Shown: positions 16,207-23,789 of the stretch, in pieces
How the letters are laid out: every line of letters starts with the position of its first letter
Numbering within the stretch: position 1 is the stretch's first letter
Assembly (NCBI GenBank): GCA_016779225.1
Contig: JADHNZ010000024.1
Span: 1-48,557 of the forward strand
Source of the DNA: Planctomycetota bacterium
GTDB taxonomy: Bacteria > Planctomycetota > UBA1135 > GCA-002686595
DNA length: 48,557 nt
Direction: 5' to 3'
Made by a program: the position numbers and the translations under genes
Notes under the pieces: model-generated
Seen by the model: the letters and a program-made list of their open reading frames with translations, nothing else
The model's database searches: none
What the model was told of the DNA's origin: nothing

Positions 16207-17864
16207 CCGACACCCAGCCCATCCAGGCGCCCGAGGGCCGCGAGGCCTGGCGCGCCGCCCTCGACGCGGCCAAGACCCGCGGCGTGGAGTTCACCTCCAT
16301 CTCCGGGACGCCCCTCGAGCCCCTCTACGGGCCCGAAGACCTCCAGGGCTCTCCCGAGGACCAGCTGGGCTACCCCGGCCAGTTCCCGTTCACCCGCGGC
16401 GTCCACCCGACCATGTACCGCGGGCGCCTGTGGACCATGCGCCAGTTCGCGGGCTTCGGCACCGCGCGCGAGACCAACGAGCGCTTCAAGTTCCTGCTCG
16501 GGCACGGGCAGACCGGCCTCTCGGTGGCGTTCGACTTCCCGACCCTCATGGGTCGCGACGCGGACGACGAGATGTGTCGCGGCGAGGTGGGGCAGGTCGG
16601 CGTCGCGATCTCCTGCCTGGCTGACATGGAGCAGCTCTTCGACGGGATCCCGATGGGGGAGGTCTCGACCTCCATGACCATCAACGGCCCGGCGCCGATC
16701 CTGCTGGCCTTCTACATCGCCTGCGCCGAGCGCCAGGGCGTCGACCCGGCCATCATCCGCGGCACGGTCCAGAACGACATCCTCAAGGAGTACCAGGCCC
16801 AGCACGCGTGGCTCGTGCCGCCGGAGCCGGCGCTGCGGATGATCACCGATGTGATGGAGTACTGCTCGGCCCGCGTGCCCAAGTGGAACACCATCTCGAT
16901 CTCCGGCTACCACATCCGCGAGGCCGGCTCGACCGCGGCCCAGGAGCTGGCCTTCACCCTGGCCAACGGGCTCGAGTATGTCCGTCGCGGCATCGCGCGG
17001 GGCATGGATGTGGACGAGTTCGCGCCGCGCCTGTCGTTCTTCTTCGACAGCCACCTCGACTTCTTCGAGGAGATCGCCAAGTTCCGCGCCGCCCGCCGGA
17101 TCTGGGCCCGCAAGCTGCGCGACGAGTTCGGCGCCAAGGACCCGCGCTCGTGGATGCTGCGCTTCCACACGCAGACAGCCGGGGTGTCCCTCACGGCACA
17201 GCAGCCGGAGAACAACATCGTGCGCACGGCCTTCGAGGCCCTGGCGGCGGTGCTCGGGGGCACCCAGTCCCTCCACACCAACTCGATGGACGAGACCCTG
17301 TCCCTGCCCACCGAGAAGGCCGTGAAGATCGCCCTGCGCACGCAGCAGGTGATCGCCGAGGAGATCGAGGTGGCCCATGTGGCCGACCCTCTGGGGGGCT
17401 CCTACTTCGTGGAGGCCATGACCGATCGCCTCGAGGCGGAGGCCGAGGCCTACTTCACGGAGATCGAGCGCCGCGGGGGCGTCGTCCCCTCCATCGACGC
17501 GGGCTACTTCCAGAAGGAGATCCACGACTCGGCGGTCTCCTACCAGCGCGCCGTGGAGCGCGGCCGCAAGCGCGTGGTGGGCGTCAACTGCTACACCGAG
17601 GGCGAGGAGGAGCTCGAGATCGAGCTGCACCGCATTCGCCCCGAGGTCGAGCAGGAGGCGCGCGCCAACCTCGCGCGCCTGCGCGCCGAGCGTGACCCGC
17701 AGCGGGCCGAGGCCGCCCTGCAGGCCATCCGCACCGGCTGCCACGACGGCAGCAACCTCCTCGAGCGCTTCGTCGCTGCCGCCCATGCCGACTGCACCCT
17801 CGGAGAGATCGCCCAGGTCCTGCGCGAGGAGTTCGGCGAGTATGTCGAGCCCAAGATCCTGTGA
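16203..17864 (+). CDS. icmA: B12-dependent acyl-CoA mutase large subunit, isobutyryl-CoA mutase type
   Basis: 553 residues: only the TIM-barrel substrate half, without the cobalamin domain, which is encoded by the gene at 17961. Split subunits of about 560 and 140 residues are the Streptomyces IcmA/IcmB layout. By my alignment to Propionibacterium methylmalonyl-CoA mutase, the carboxylate-binding pair Tyr89/Arg207 is Phe82 (in MRQFAGFG) and Gln200 (in KEYQAQ). This is the isobutyryl-CoA mutase signature (Phe80/Gln198 in S. cinnamonensis). The catalytic His237 in SGYHIREAG and T188/Q190 are kept. It would interconvert isobutyryl-CoA and n-butyryl-CoA. Automatic annotation would call it methylmalonyl-CoA mutase. 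A methylmalonyl role is not excluded without assay but is made unlikely by the missing Arg. Confidence 0.8.
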   Translation: MTDTQPIQAPEGREAWRAALDAAKTRGVEFTSISGTPLEPLYGPEDLQGSPEDQLGYPGQFPFTRGVHPTMYRGRLWTMRQFAGFGTARETNERFKFLLGHGQTGLSVAFDFPTLMGRDADDEMCRGEVGQVGVAISCLADMEQLFDGIPMGEVSTSMTINGPAPILLAFYIACAERQGVDPAIIRGTVQNDILKEYQAQHAWLVPPEPALRMITDVMEYCSARVPKWNTISISGYHIREAGSTAAQELAFTLANGLEYVRRGIARGMDVDEFAPRLSFFFDSHLDFFEEIAKFRAARRIWARKLRDEFGAKDPRSWMLRFHTQTAGVSLTAQQPENNIVRTAFEALAAVLGGTQSLHTNSMDETLSLPTEKAVKIALRTQQVIAEEIEVAHVADPLGGSYFVEAMTDRLEAEAEAYFTEIERRGGVVPSIDAGYFQKEIHDSAVSYQRAVERGRKRVVGVNCYTEGEEELEIELHRIRPEVEQEARANLARLRAERDPQRAEAALQAIRTGCHDGSNLLERFVAAAHADCTLGEIAQVLREEFGEYVEPKIL

Positions 17865-17960
17865 GCCAGCCGCTCGTGACGCAGCGCAACCCGAACCCGC
17901 CCCAGCCTCCGATCCCCAAGAGCCGGTCATCCCACGCCAAGACGACAGAGAGTCAAGACC

Positions 17961-18386
17961 ATGAGTGAGCGTCGAATTCGAGTCCTGGTCGCCAAGCCCG
18001 GCCTGGACGGGCACGACCGCGGGGCCAAGACCGTGGCCAGCGTCCTCCGCGACCACGGGATGGAGGTCGTCTACACCGGGCTCCACAAGACCCCCGCGAT
18101 GATCGCGGAGATCGCCCTGCAGGAGGATGTGGATGTGGTGGGGCTCTCGATCCTCTCGGGCGCGCACATGGAGCTCTTCCCGCGCGTGCGCGAAGAGCTC
18201 GTGTCCCGCGGGATGGAGCGCGTCCTCATGGTCGGAGGAGGGATCATCCCCAAGGACGACATGGCGGCCCTCGAGGGCCAGGGCTTCGCGAAGCTCTTCG
18301 GGCCGGGCACGAACACCGACTCCATCGCCGAGTACATCAAGGAAGAGGTCGCCCGCCGCTGGGCGGAGGAGGGATCCGAGGCATGA
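17961..18386 (+). CDS. icmB: cobalamin-binding small subunit of the acyl-CoA mutase
   Basis: 141 residues, a stand-alone B12-binding Rossmann domain. D16-G-H18-D-R-G21 is the DxHxxG motif whose His coordinates cobalt in base-off mode. GLSILSGAH and VGGGIIP are the other conserved loops. Alone it cannot be catalytic; it completes the large subunit 96 bases upstream. That spacing is the largest gap in this part of the operon, and I see no hairpin in it. Its stop overlaps the start of the HTH gene (ATGA at 18383-18386). Confidence 0.9.
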   Translation: MSERRIRVLVAKPGLDGHDRGAKTVASVLRDHGMEVVYTGLHKTPAMIAEIALQEDVDVVGLSILSGAHMELFPRVREELVSRGMERVLMVGGGIIPKDDMAALEGQGFAKLFGPGTNTDSIAEYIKEEVARRWAEEGSEA

Positions 18387-18652
18387 GCTCCAGCCCCGAC
18401 CGCGACATCCTCAATGTGGAGGAGGCCGCCGAGCTGCTCGGCGTGAGCGTGAAGACCTTCAACAAGGTGCTGCACTCCGAGAACCTGCCCGCGCGCAAGA
18501 TTGGCCGCGAGTGGAAGTTCTCTCGCCGGCACCTGATCGAGTGGGTCGGCTCCGGCCAGTCCATCGACTTCTACCGAGAGGCCAGCGACTCCCGCGATGA
18601 GGGAGTCCAAGAGGCGCGCCGCACTGCCGGCTGGCGCATCCAGGCCGACTGA
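18383..18652 (+). CDS. small helix-turn-helix protein, excisionase/MerR-like (HTH_17)
   Basis: 89 residues. Residues 9-55 ([20 protein letters not shown], then [18 protein letters not shown]) form the winged HTH of the excisionase/HTH_17 family, which is also used by small bacterial transcription factors. The tail of about 30 residues is polar and charged. The gene is translationally coupled to icmB, and 33 bases separate it from an acyl-CoA dehydrogenase gene, so it belongs to the catabolic operon. No integrase or phage gene is near. An operon-specific regulator is the simplest reading; its targets and ligand are unknown. Confidence 0.75.
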   Translation: MSSSPDRDILNVEEAAELLGVSVKTFNKVLHSENLPARKIGREWKFSRRHLIEWVGSGQSIDFYREASDSRDEGVQEARRTAGWRIQAD

Positions 18653-18685
18653 TCCCGCGCAGCAGGACCCCCTCCGGAACCAACC

Positions 18686-19864
18686 ATGAGCACCTCCCTC
18701 CCCAGCATCACCCGCGGCCTCGAGCTCACCGAGGACCAGCAGATGATCCGTGACATGGTGCGCGAGTTCGCGCGCGGTGTCGTTGCCCCCGTCGCCCACG
18801 ACATCGACGAGGAGCACCGCTTCCCCAAGGACATCTGGGACCAGATCGTCGAGCTCGGCCTGCCGGGCATCCCCTTCTCCGAGGCGGTCGGCGGCTCCGA
18901 CGGCGGGACCCTGGCCTACGCCATCGCCGTCGAGGAGCTCGCCAAGGTCTGCGGCTCCACGGCGCTGACCTATGCGGCCCATGTGAGCCTGGGCACCTAC
19001 CCGATCTACCGCTGGGGCGGCGAGAAGCTCTGCTCGACCTATGTGCCCAAGCTGGTGGCCGGCGAGTACATGGGCGCCTACGGCCTGACCGAGCCGAACG
19101 CCGGCTCCGACTCCGGCGGGACGCAGACCACTGCGGTCCTCGACGGGGACGGGTATGTGCTCAACGGCCGCAAGTGCTTCATCACGAACGCGAACCACGC
19201 GGGCGTGTTCATCGTGACCGCGGTCACGGACAAGGCCCTCGGCTCCAAGGGCATCAGCGCCTTCGTGGTGCCCCGGGACACTCCTGGATTCTCGCTGGAG
19301 AAGGGTGAGCGCAAGCTCGGGATGCGCGGGAGCGACTGGGCCAGCCTCGTCTTCGAGGACGCGCGCATCCCCCGGGATCACCTGCTCGGCCCCGAGGGCG
19401 AGGGCTTCAAGACCTTCATGAAGACCCTCGAGGGCGGCCGCATCTCGATCGCCGCGCTGAGCCTCGGCCTCGCCGAGGGCGCGTTCGAGGAGAGCGTGCG
19501 CTACGCCCAGGAGCGGGAGGCCTTTGGCGGCACCCTCTCCGACCAGCAGGCCGTGCAGTTCAAGCTGGCGGACATGGCCGTCCAGATCGAGTGTGCCAAG
19601 CACCTGGTCTACGAGGCGGCGCGGCTCAAGGACAGCGGCGAGGCCTACGGCAAGCAGGCCTCGATGGCCAAGCTCTACGCCTCCGAGATCGCGATGAAGG
19701 TCACCTACGACGCCATCCAGATCCACGGCGGCTTCGGCTACTCGCGCGAGTACCCCGTCGAGCGCATGTGGCGCGACGCCAAGCTGTGCGTGATTGGCGA
19801 GGGCACCAGCGAGATCCAGCGCCTCATCATCGGCCGCAGCGTGCTGCGCGAGGCGAAGGCCTGA
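18686..19864 (+). CDS. acyl-CoA dehydrogenase, probably short/branched chain
   Basis: 392 residues. Motifs: [46 protein letters not shown] and GEGTSEIQR, where E372 aligns with the catalytic base of short- and medium-chain enzymes. It is distinct from the dehydrogenase at 14051, with an N-terminal extension of 8-10 residues. In an operon with an isobutyryl-CoA mutase it may oxidise isobutyryl-, 2-methylbutyryl- or another branched acyl-CoA; this is inferred from context only. The MBL gene starts 4 bases after its stop. Confidence 0.9.
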   Translation: MSTSLPSITRGLELTEDQQMIRDMVREFARGVVAPVAHDIDEEHRFPKDIWDQIVELGLPGIPFSEAVGGSDGGTLAYAIAVEELAKVCGSTALTYAAHVSLGTYPIYRWGGEKLCSTYVPKLVAGEYMGAYGLTEPNAGSDSGGTQTTAVLDGDGYVLNGRKCFITNANHAGVFIVTAVTDKALGSKGISAFVVPRDTPGFSLEKGERKLGMRGSDWASLVFEDARIPRDHLLGPEGEGFKTFMKTLEGGRISIAALSLGLAEGAFEESVRYAQEREAFGGTLSDQQAVQFKLADMAVQIECAKHLVYEAARLKDSGEAYGKQASMAKLYASEIAMKVTYDAIQIHGGFGYSREYPVERMWRDAKLCVIGEGTSEIQRLIIGRSVLREAKA

Positions 19865-19868
19865 CGCC

Positions 19869-20723
19869 ATGGTGAGCGAGGAGCGCCGCTCCGTCGAGGT
19901 GGGGGGGTGGACGATCACGCCCCTCTCCGACGGCCTGTTCCGGCTAGACGGCGGGGCCATGTGGGGAGTCGTGCCTGCGACCCTCTGGCGTCCGCTCACG
20001 CCTCCGGACGAGGACAACACCATCCTGCTGGCCCTCAACTGCTTCCTCGCGGAGCGGGACGGGGTGCGGGTCGTCCTCGAGGGCGGTATCGGCACGCGCT
20101 GGAGTGAGAAGCACCAGCGCATCTACCGCATCCAGTTCGTGGACAGCCTGTGCGCGAGCCTCGCACGCCTCGGCCTCGCTCCCGAGGACATCGACCATGT
20201 GGTGCTCTCGCACTGCCACTGGGACCACTGCGGTGGCCTGGTGGACGAGGTCGAGGGCGAGCTCGTCCCGGTGTTTCCGCGCGCCCAGGTGCATGCACCC
20301 CAGGTCGAGATCGACCGCTGCCTCGAGCCCGACCCCGTGCGGGCGGCCTCCTACCGGGCGGACGACCTGCGACCGCTCCTGGACCGAGGCCTGCTGCAGG
20401 GCTTCGAGGGCTCGCAGACCCTCCTCGAGGGGCTCGAGGCCCATGTCCTGGGGGGGCACTCGGACGGCGTCAGCGTCCTGCTCCTTGGGGAGGGCGACGA
20501 CCGCGCCATCTTCTGGGCTGATGTGGTGCCCACCACCCACCACATCCAGCCGCCCTACATCATGGCCTACGACCTGAACGCGGGCCTCAGCTACGAGGTG
20601 CGCCGCGAGTGGATCGAGCGCGCCGCCGCGGCCGGCTGGCTGGGGCTGTTCTATCACGACCCCGAGCACCCGATGGCCCGCATCGCCGCCGACGGACGGC
20701 GGTTCGTGGCGACGCCGGTCTGA
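19869..20723 (+). CDS. MBL-fold metallo-hydrolase
   Basis: 284 residues. The metal site HxHxDH is complete: H115, H117, D119 and H120 in SHCHWDHCGG. A further His occurs in LGGHSDG and an Asp in FWADVVPTTHH, as expected for a dinuclear MBL enzyme. No signal peptide. In this operon it could be a thioesterase or lactonase acting on CoA- or lactone-type intermediates, but nothing in the sequence decides the substrate. I start at the ATG at 19869, five bases after the previous stop; the frame above it is a shadow of that gene. Confidence 0.85.
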   Translation: MVSEERRSVEVGGWTITPLSDGLFRLDGGAMWGVVPATLWRPLTPPDEDNTILLALNCFLAERDGVRVVLEGGIGTRWSEKHQRIYRIQFVDSLCASLARLGLAPEDIDHVVLSHCHWDHCGGLVDEVEGELVPVFPRAQVHAPQVEIDRCLEPDPVRAASYRADDLRPLLDRGLLQGFEGSQTLLEGLEAHVLGGHSDGVSVLLLGEGDDRAIFWADVVPTTHHIQPPYIMAYDLNAGLSYEVRREWIERAAAAGWLGLFYHDPEHPMARIAADGRRFVATPV

Positions 20724-20726
20724 GCC

Positions 20727-21482
20727 ATGCGCATCGTCAGCCTCTGCCCGAGCCTGACCGAGCTCGTCTTCGACCTGGGCCTGGGCGACGACCTGGTGGG
20801 GATCACGCGCTACTGCGTGCATCCCGCGGAGCGGGTTGGCGCGATCGAGTCCGTGGGGGGGACGAAGGACCCGGAGGTCGAGCGCATCCTCGAGCTGCGG
20901 CCCGACCTCGTCCTGATGAACGACGAGGAGAACCGGCTCGAGGACGCCGAGGCCCTCACTGCAGGCGGGGTGCGCCTGCACACCTCCATGCCGCGGACAG
21001 TGGAGGAGACCGCCGCGATGGTGCGCTCCATCGCAGCTGCCCTCGGGGCCGAGGCCCCGGGCGAGGCGATCGCCGGCGACATCGAGCGGCGTGCGGCCCG
21101 CGTGCGCGAGGAGGCCGCCGGGCGCCCGCGGGTGCCCTTCGCATACCTGATCTGGAAGGGCCCCTGGATGGCGGCGGGCGAGGACACCTTCGCCAGCGGT
21201 CTGCTCGAGATGGCCGGCGGCGTCAATGTCCTACGGGGCCGAACCGATCGCTATCCCACCTTCGAGACCGAGGCCCTGGCGTCCCTCCGCCCGGAGCTTG
21301 TCCTGCTCGGGAGCGAGCCCTACCCTTTCGCCGCCCAGGACTCCGCGGCCCTCGCCAGGGTCCTCGGGCTTCCGCCGCAGCGGGTCGTGCTGGCTGATGG
21401 AGAGTACCTCTCCTGGCACGGCTCACGGACCCCCGACGGCATCGACCACGCCGCGCAGCTCATCGAGGCTGCGCGCTCCTGA
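20727..21482 (+). CDS. BtuF-like corrinoid/metal-binding protein without signal peptide
   Basis: 251 residues in the helical-backbone periplasmic binding protein fold (BtuF/FhuD type): MRIVSLCPSLTELVFDLGLG, PDLVLMN, then a long helix and GLLEMAGGVNVL in the second lobe. BtuF proteins bind vitamin B12 for an ABC importer. No export signal precedes the domain and no permease is next to it; the start at 20727 is three bases after the previous stop. A cytoplasmic corrinoid-binding role next to a B12 enzyme is possible. Similar signal-less proteins are often annotated simply as cobalamin-binding protein. Confidence 0.8.
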   Translation: MRIVSLCPSLTELVFDLGLGDDLVGITRYCVHPAERVGAIESVGGTKDPEVERILELRPDLVLMNDEENRLEDAEALTAGGVRLHTSMPRTVEETAAMVRSIAAALGAEAPGEAIAGDIERRAARVREEAAGRPRVPFAYLIWKGPWMAAGEDTFASGLLEMAGGVNVLRGRTDRYPTFETEALASLRPELVLLGSEPYPFAAQDSAALARVLGLPPQRVVLADGEYLSWHGSRTPDGIDHAAQLIEAARS

Positions 21483-21510
21483 CGACCCCCCAGAGCCCAA
21501 GCTGACCCTC

Positions 21511-22302
21511 ATGATGCTTCCCACCCTCCTCGTGTCCCTGCTCGCGAGCCCCGCCGAGCAGCCCCTGATCGTCCTCCCTGCCCCGGTCTTCCAGGAGGAG
21601 GACGCCAGCGCACCGAAGTGGGAGGGCTCGGTCACCCTCGGCGCCAGCGCCTCGAGCGGCAACACCGAGGTCAGCAGCGTCACCGCCGGCGTGGACGCGA
21701 GCCGCGCGACCGAGGCCGAGACCTGGAAGGTCCAGTTCAACTCGGTCTTCAACCAGGAGCAGAACGGTGGCGTCTCGACGATCACCCAGCGCCGCAACGA
21801 GCTCAACCTGAAGTACGAGCACAACCTGAGCGAGCGCCTCTACGCCTACGGCACCGCGGGCGCCATGAGCGACTTCAAGGCTCAGCTCGACCTGCGCTCC
21901 GGCGCAGGCGCCGGGGCCGGCTACAAGATCCTCACGGGCGACGCGTGGACTCTCGACGGCGAGCTGGGTCTGACCTACCTCAACGAGCTCTTCGCTGAGA
22001 GCGCCCCGGGCGTGCAGGACCGCAACGAGTACCTGGCGGCCCACGCGGGCTACCTGACCCAGTGGAAGGACGCGGACGAGAAGATGAAGTTCTCCCACCG
22101 CGGCGACCTCTACCCCGCCATCGACGGTGGCGACGACGGGAACAGCCCCGGCTTCTACCGCTTCGACACGACCCTGCGGATGAATGTCACCGAGAGCTTC
22201 TTCACCCAGCTCCAGTGGCTCTTCACGCGCACCGAGGTGCCCCAGGCGGGCAAGAAGAAGAACGACAACCTCGTCCTCATGACCGTCGGCTGGGGCTTCT
22301 GA
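21511..22302 (+). CDS. DUF481 family outer-membrane protein
   Basis: 263 residues with a short hydrophobic leader (MMLPTLLVSLLAS). The mature part has alternating beta strands with the DUF481 start pattern GSVTLGASASSGNTE and ends in aromatic Phe (VGWGF), as outer-membrane barrels do. DUF481 (YdiY-like) proteins are salt-inducible or of unknown role. It is the last gene before a strong hairpin, 28 bases after the BtuF-like gene. The link with the upstream enzymes is positional only. The double ATG at 21511/21514 is the first start after the previous stop. Confidence 0.8.
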   Translation: MMLPTLLVSLLASPAEQPLIVLPAPVFQEEDASAPKWEGSVTLGASASSGNTEVSSVTAGVDASRATEAETWKVQFNSVFNQEQNGGVSTITQRRNELNLKYEHNLSERLYAYGTAGAMSDFKAQLDLRSGAGAGAGYKILTGDAWTLDGELGLTYLNELFAESAPGVQDRNEYLAAHAGYLTQWKDADEKMKFSHRGDLYPAIDGGDDGNSPGFYRFDTTLRMNVTESFFTQLQWLFTRTEVPQAGKKKNDNLVLMTVGWGF

Positions 22303-22355
22303 GCCCGCGAGCCGCGCACGGAGCCGAGCCCTCCGTCGCGGCTGGCCCAGACCAA

Positions 22356-22393
22356 GCGGGCCCGCCCCCGGCAGCTGCCGAGGGCGGGCCCGC
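22356..22393. terminator. strong nested hairpin between convergent genes
   Basis: Perfect 12-base arms GCGGGCCCGCCC (22356-22367) and GGGCGGGCCCGC (22382-22393). The loop region contains the palindrome CGGCAGCTGCCG, so it can fold into a long nested stem. It separates the 11975-22302 operon from ispH, which points the other way. No T-tract. Confidence 0.7.
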
Positions 22394-22416
22394 CGCGTTC
22401 CAAGGGGCTCCCGGGC

Positions 22417-23340
22417 CTAGCCCTGGAGCTCGGGCGGCATCTGGAAGACGACCTCCTCCGGCTCGCCCTCGAGCTCGGAGGTCGAGTCCACCCCGAGCTC
22501 GGCGAGGCGGGCCAGGACGAGGTCCACCAGGGCCTCGGGGGCGGAGGCCCCGGCGGTGACCCCGACCCTCCTGCAGCCCTCGAACCAGCTCGGCTCGAGC
22601 TGGGCGGGGTCGTCCACGAGATAGGAGGGAAGCCCGCTGCGCTCGCCCAGCTCGCGCAGGCGGCTCGAGTTCGAGGAGTTCGCGGAGCCGACCACCAGCA
22701 GCAGGTCCACCTCGGGGACGAGGGCCTTCACGGCGTTCTGGCGGTTCTGGGTGGCGTAGCAGATGTCCTTGAGGTCGGGCCCCTTGATCGCGGGGAAGCG
22801 CGCGTGGAGGGCGTCAATGACCTCGCGCGTGTCGTCCACCGAGAGGGTCGTCTGGGTGACATAGGCCAGCCGCTCGGGGTCCTGGACCACGAGCGCCTCG
22901 ACCTCCTCCGGCGTCGAGAGGACATGCACCGTTCCGGGGATGCGTCCGCGGGTGCCCTCGACCTCGGGGTGCCCAGGGTGCCCGATCAGGATCACTTCAC
23001 GGGCGTCGCCCGCGTAGCGCTGGGCCTGGACATGCACCTTGGTGACGAGGGGGCAGGTGGCGTCGATCACGCGCAGGTCGCGGGCCTTGCCCTCGGCCAC
23101 CACCGCCTCGGAGACGCCGTGGGCGCTGAAGATCGTCACCGCGCCCGAGGGGATCTCCTCCAGGGACTTCACGAAGACGGTGCCGCGCGACCGAAGGTCC
23201 TCGAGCACATGCTTGTTGTGCACGATCTCGTGCAGCACGAAGACTGGAGCCCCATAGCGCTCCAGGGCGCGCTCGACGATCTCGATCGCGCGGTCCACCC
23301 CGGCGCAGAACCCGCGCGGGTTGGCGAGGCGCGCCTCCAT
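22417..23340 (-). CDS. ispH: 4-hydroxy-3-methylbut-2-enyl diphosphate reductase
   Basis: 307 residues. Last enzyme of the non-mevalonate isoprenoid pathway, reducing HMBPP to IPP and DMAPP with a 4Fe-4S cluster. The three cluster cysteines are C12 (GFCAGVDRA), C96 (DATCPLV) and C194 (DICYATQNRQ), numbered almost as in E. coli. H41 (EIVHNK), H74 (SAHGVS) and E126 (GHPEVEGT) of the active site are present, as is VVGSANSSNS. The ATG at 23340 shares a base with the stop of the ferredoxin gene, fixing the start. IspH needs two single electrons, usually from ferredoxin or flavodoxin, so this coupling is meaningful. Confidence 0.95.
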   Translation of the reverse strand: MEARLANPRGFCAGVDRAIEIVERALERYGAPVFVLHEIVHNKHVLEDLRSRGTVFVKSLEEIPSGAVTIFSAHGVSEAVVAEGKARDLRVIDATCPLVTKVHVQAQRYAGDAREVILIGHPGHPEVEGTRGRIPGTVHVLSTPEEVEALVVQDPERLAYVTQTTLSVDDTREVIDALHARFPAIKGPDLKDICYATQNRQNAVKALVPEVDLLLVVGSANSSNSSRLRELGERSGLPSYLVDDPAQLEPSWFEGCRRVGVTAGASAPEALVDLVLARLAELGVDSTSELEGEPEEVVFQMPPELQG

Positions 23341-23747
23341 CAGTGCACCTCGCGGGCGTGGTTGCGGTTCCACCCGGGGATCTCGACCACGACATCGCTC
23401 GTGCCGTCCGGCACGGCCTGGCAGCCGAGGCGCGAGCACAGCTCGAGGCCCGGCGCCTGGTCGAGCATGTCTTCCTCGTCGTCCGTGGCCTCGGGGCAGG
23501 TGTCCGCGCCCTGGCGCACCAGCACATGGCAGGTGGAGCAGGCGCACACGCCGCCGCAGGCGTGGTCGAGGTCGATGCCGTGACCGGTGGCGATGTCGAG
23601 GATCGACCCCGGGAGCCCCTCGTGGGAGTAGGGGAGCGCCGCCGGATCCACCTCCACCGTTCGGTCGAGGGGCAGGAAGGTGACCTTGTAGGGCTGGGTC
23701 GGCAGCCTGGACTCGGCGGCCTGCTGGTAGGGGTTCGATCCACCCAT
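23340..23747 (-). CDS. 2Fe-2S ferredoxin, adrenodoxin type
   Basis: 135 residues. Cluster ligands by pattern are C64, C70, C73 (C-x5-C-x2-C in CGGVCACSTC) and C109 in SRLGCQ. This matches Isc-type ferredoxin and adrenodoxin rather than plant-type ferredoxin. An extra 20-residue N-terminus and extra cysteines at 68, 84 and 104 are noted. It likely carries electrons in the cytoplasm. The TGATG overlap with ispH suggests it serves that enzyme, although a role in Fe-S assembly is equally known for the family. Confidence 0.85.
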   Translation of the reverse strand: MGGSNPYQQAAESRLPTQPYKVTFLPLDRTVEVDPAALPYSHEGLPGSILDIATGHGIDLDHACGGVCACSTCHVLVRQGADTCPEATDDEEDMLDQAPGLELCSRLGCQAVPDGTSDVVVEIPGWNRNHAREVH

Positions 23748-23789
23748 GGGAGTAGCCTCGCTGCTGAGCTGGGGTCCTGGAGGGTCCTT

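Noticed and set aside
16188-18167. Minus-strand open frame of 659 residues over the mutase genes
   Set aside because: Shadow of icmA/icmB, which carry complete catalytic and B12-binding motifs.
18383-18652. Excisionase-like protein as evidence of a mobile element
   Set aside because: No integrase, repeats or att-like sites nearby; it is embedded and translationally coupled in a metabolic operon.
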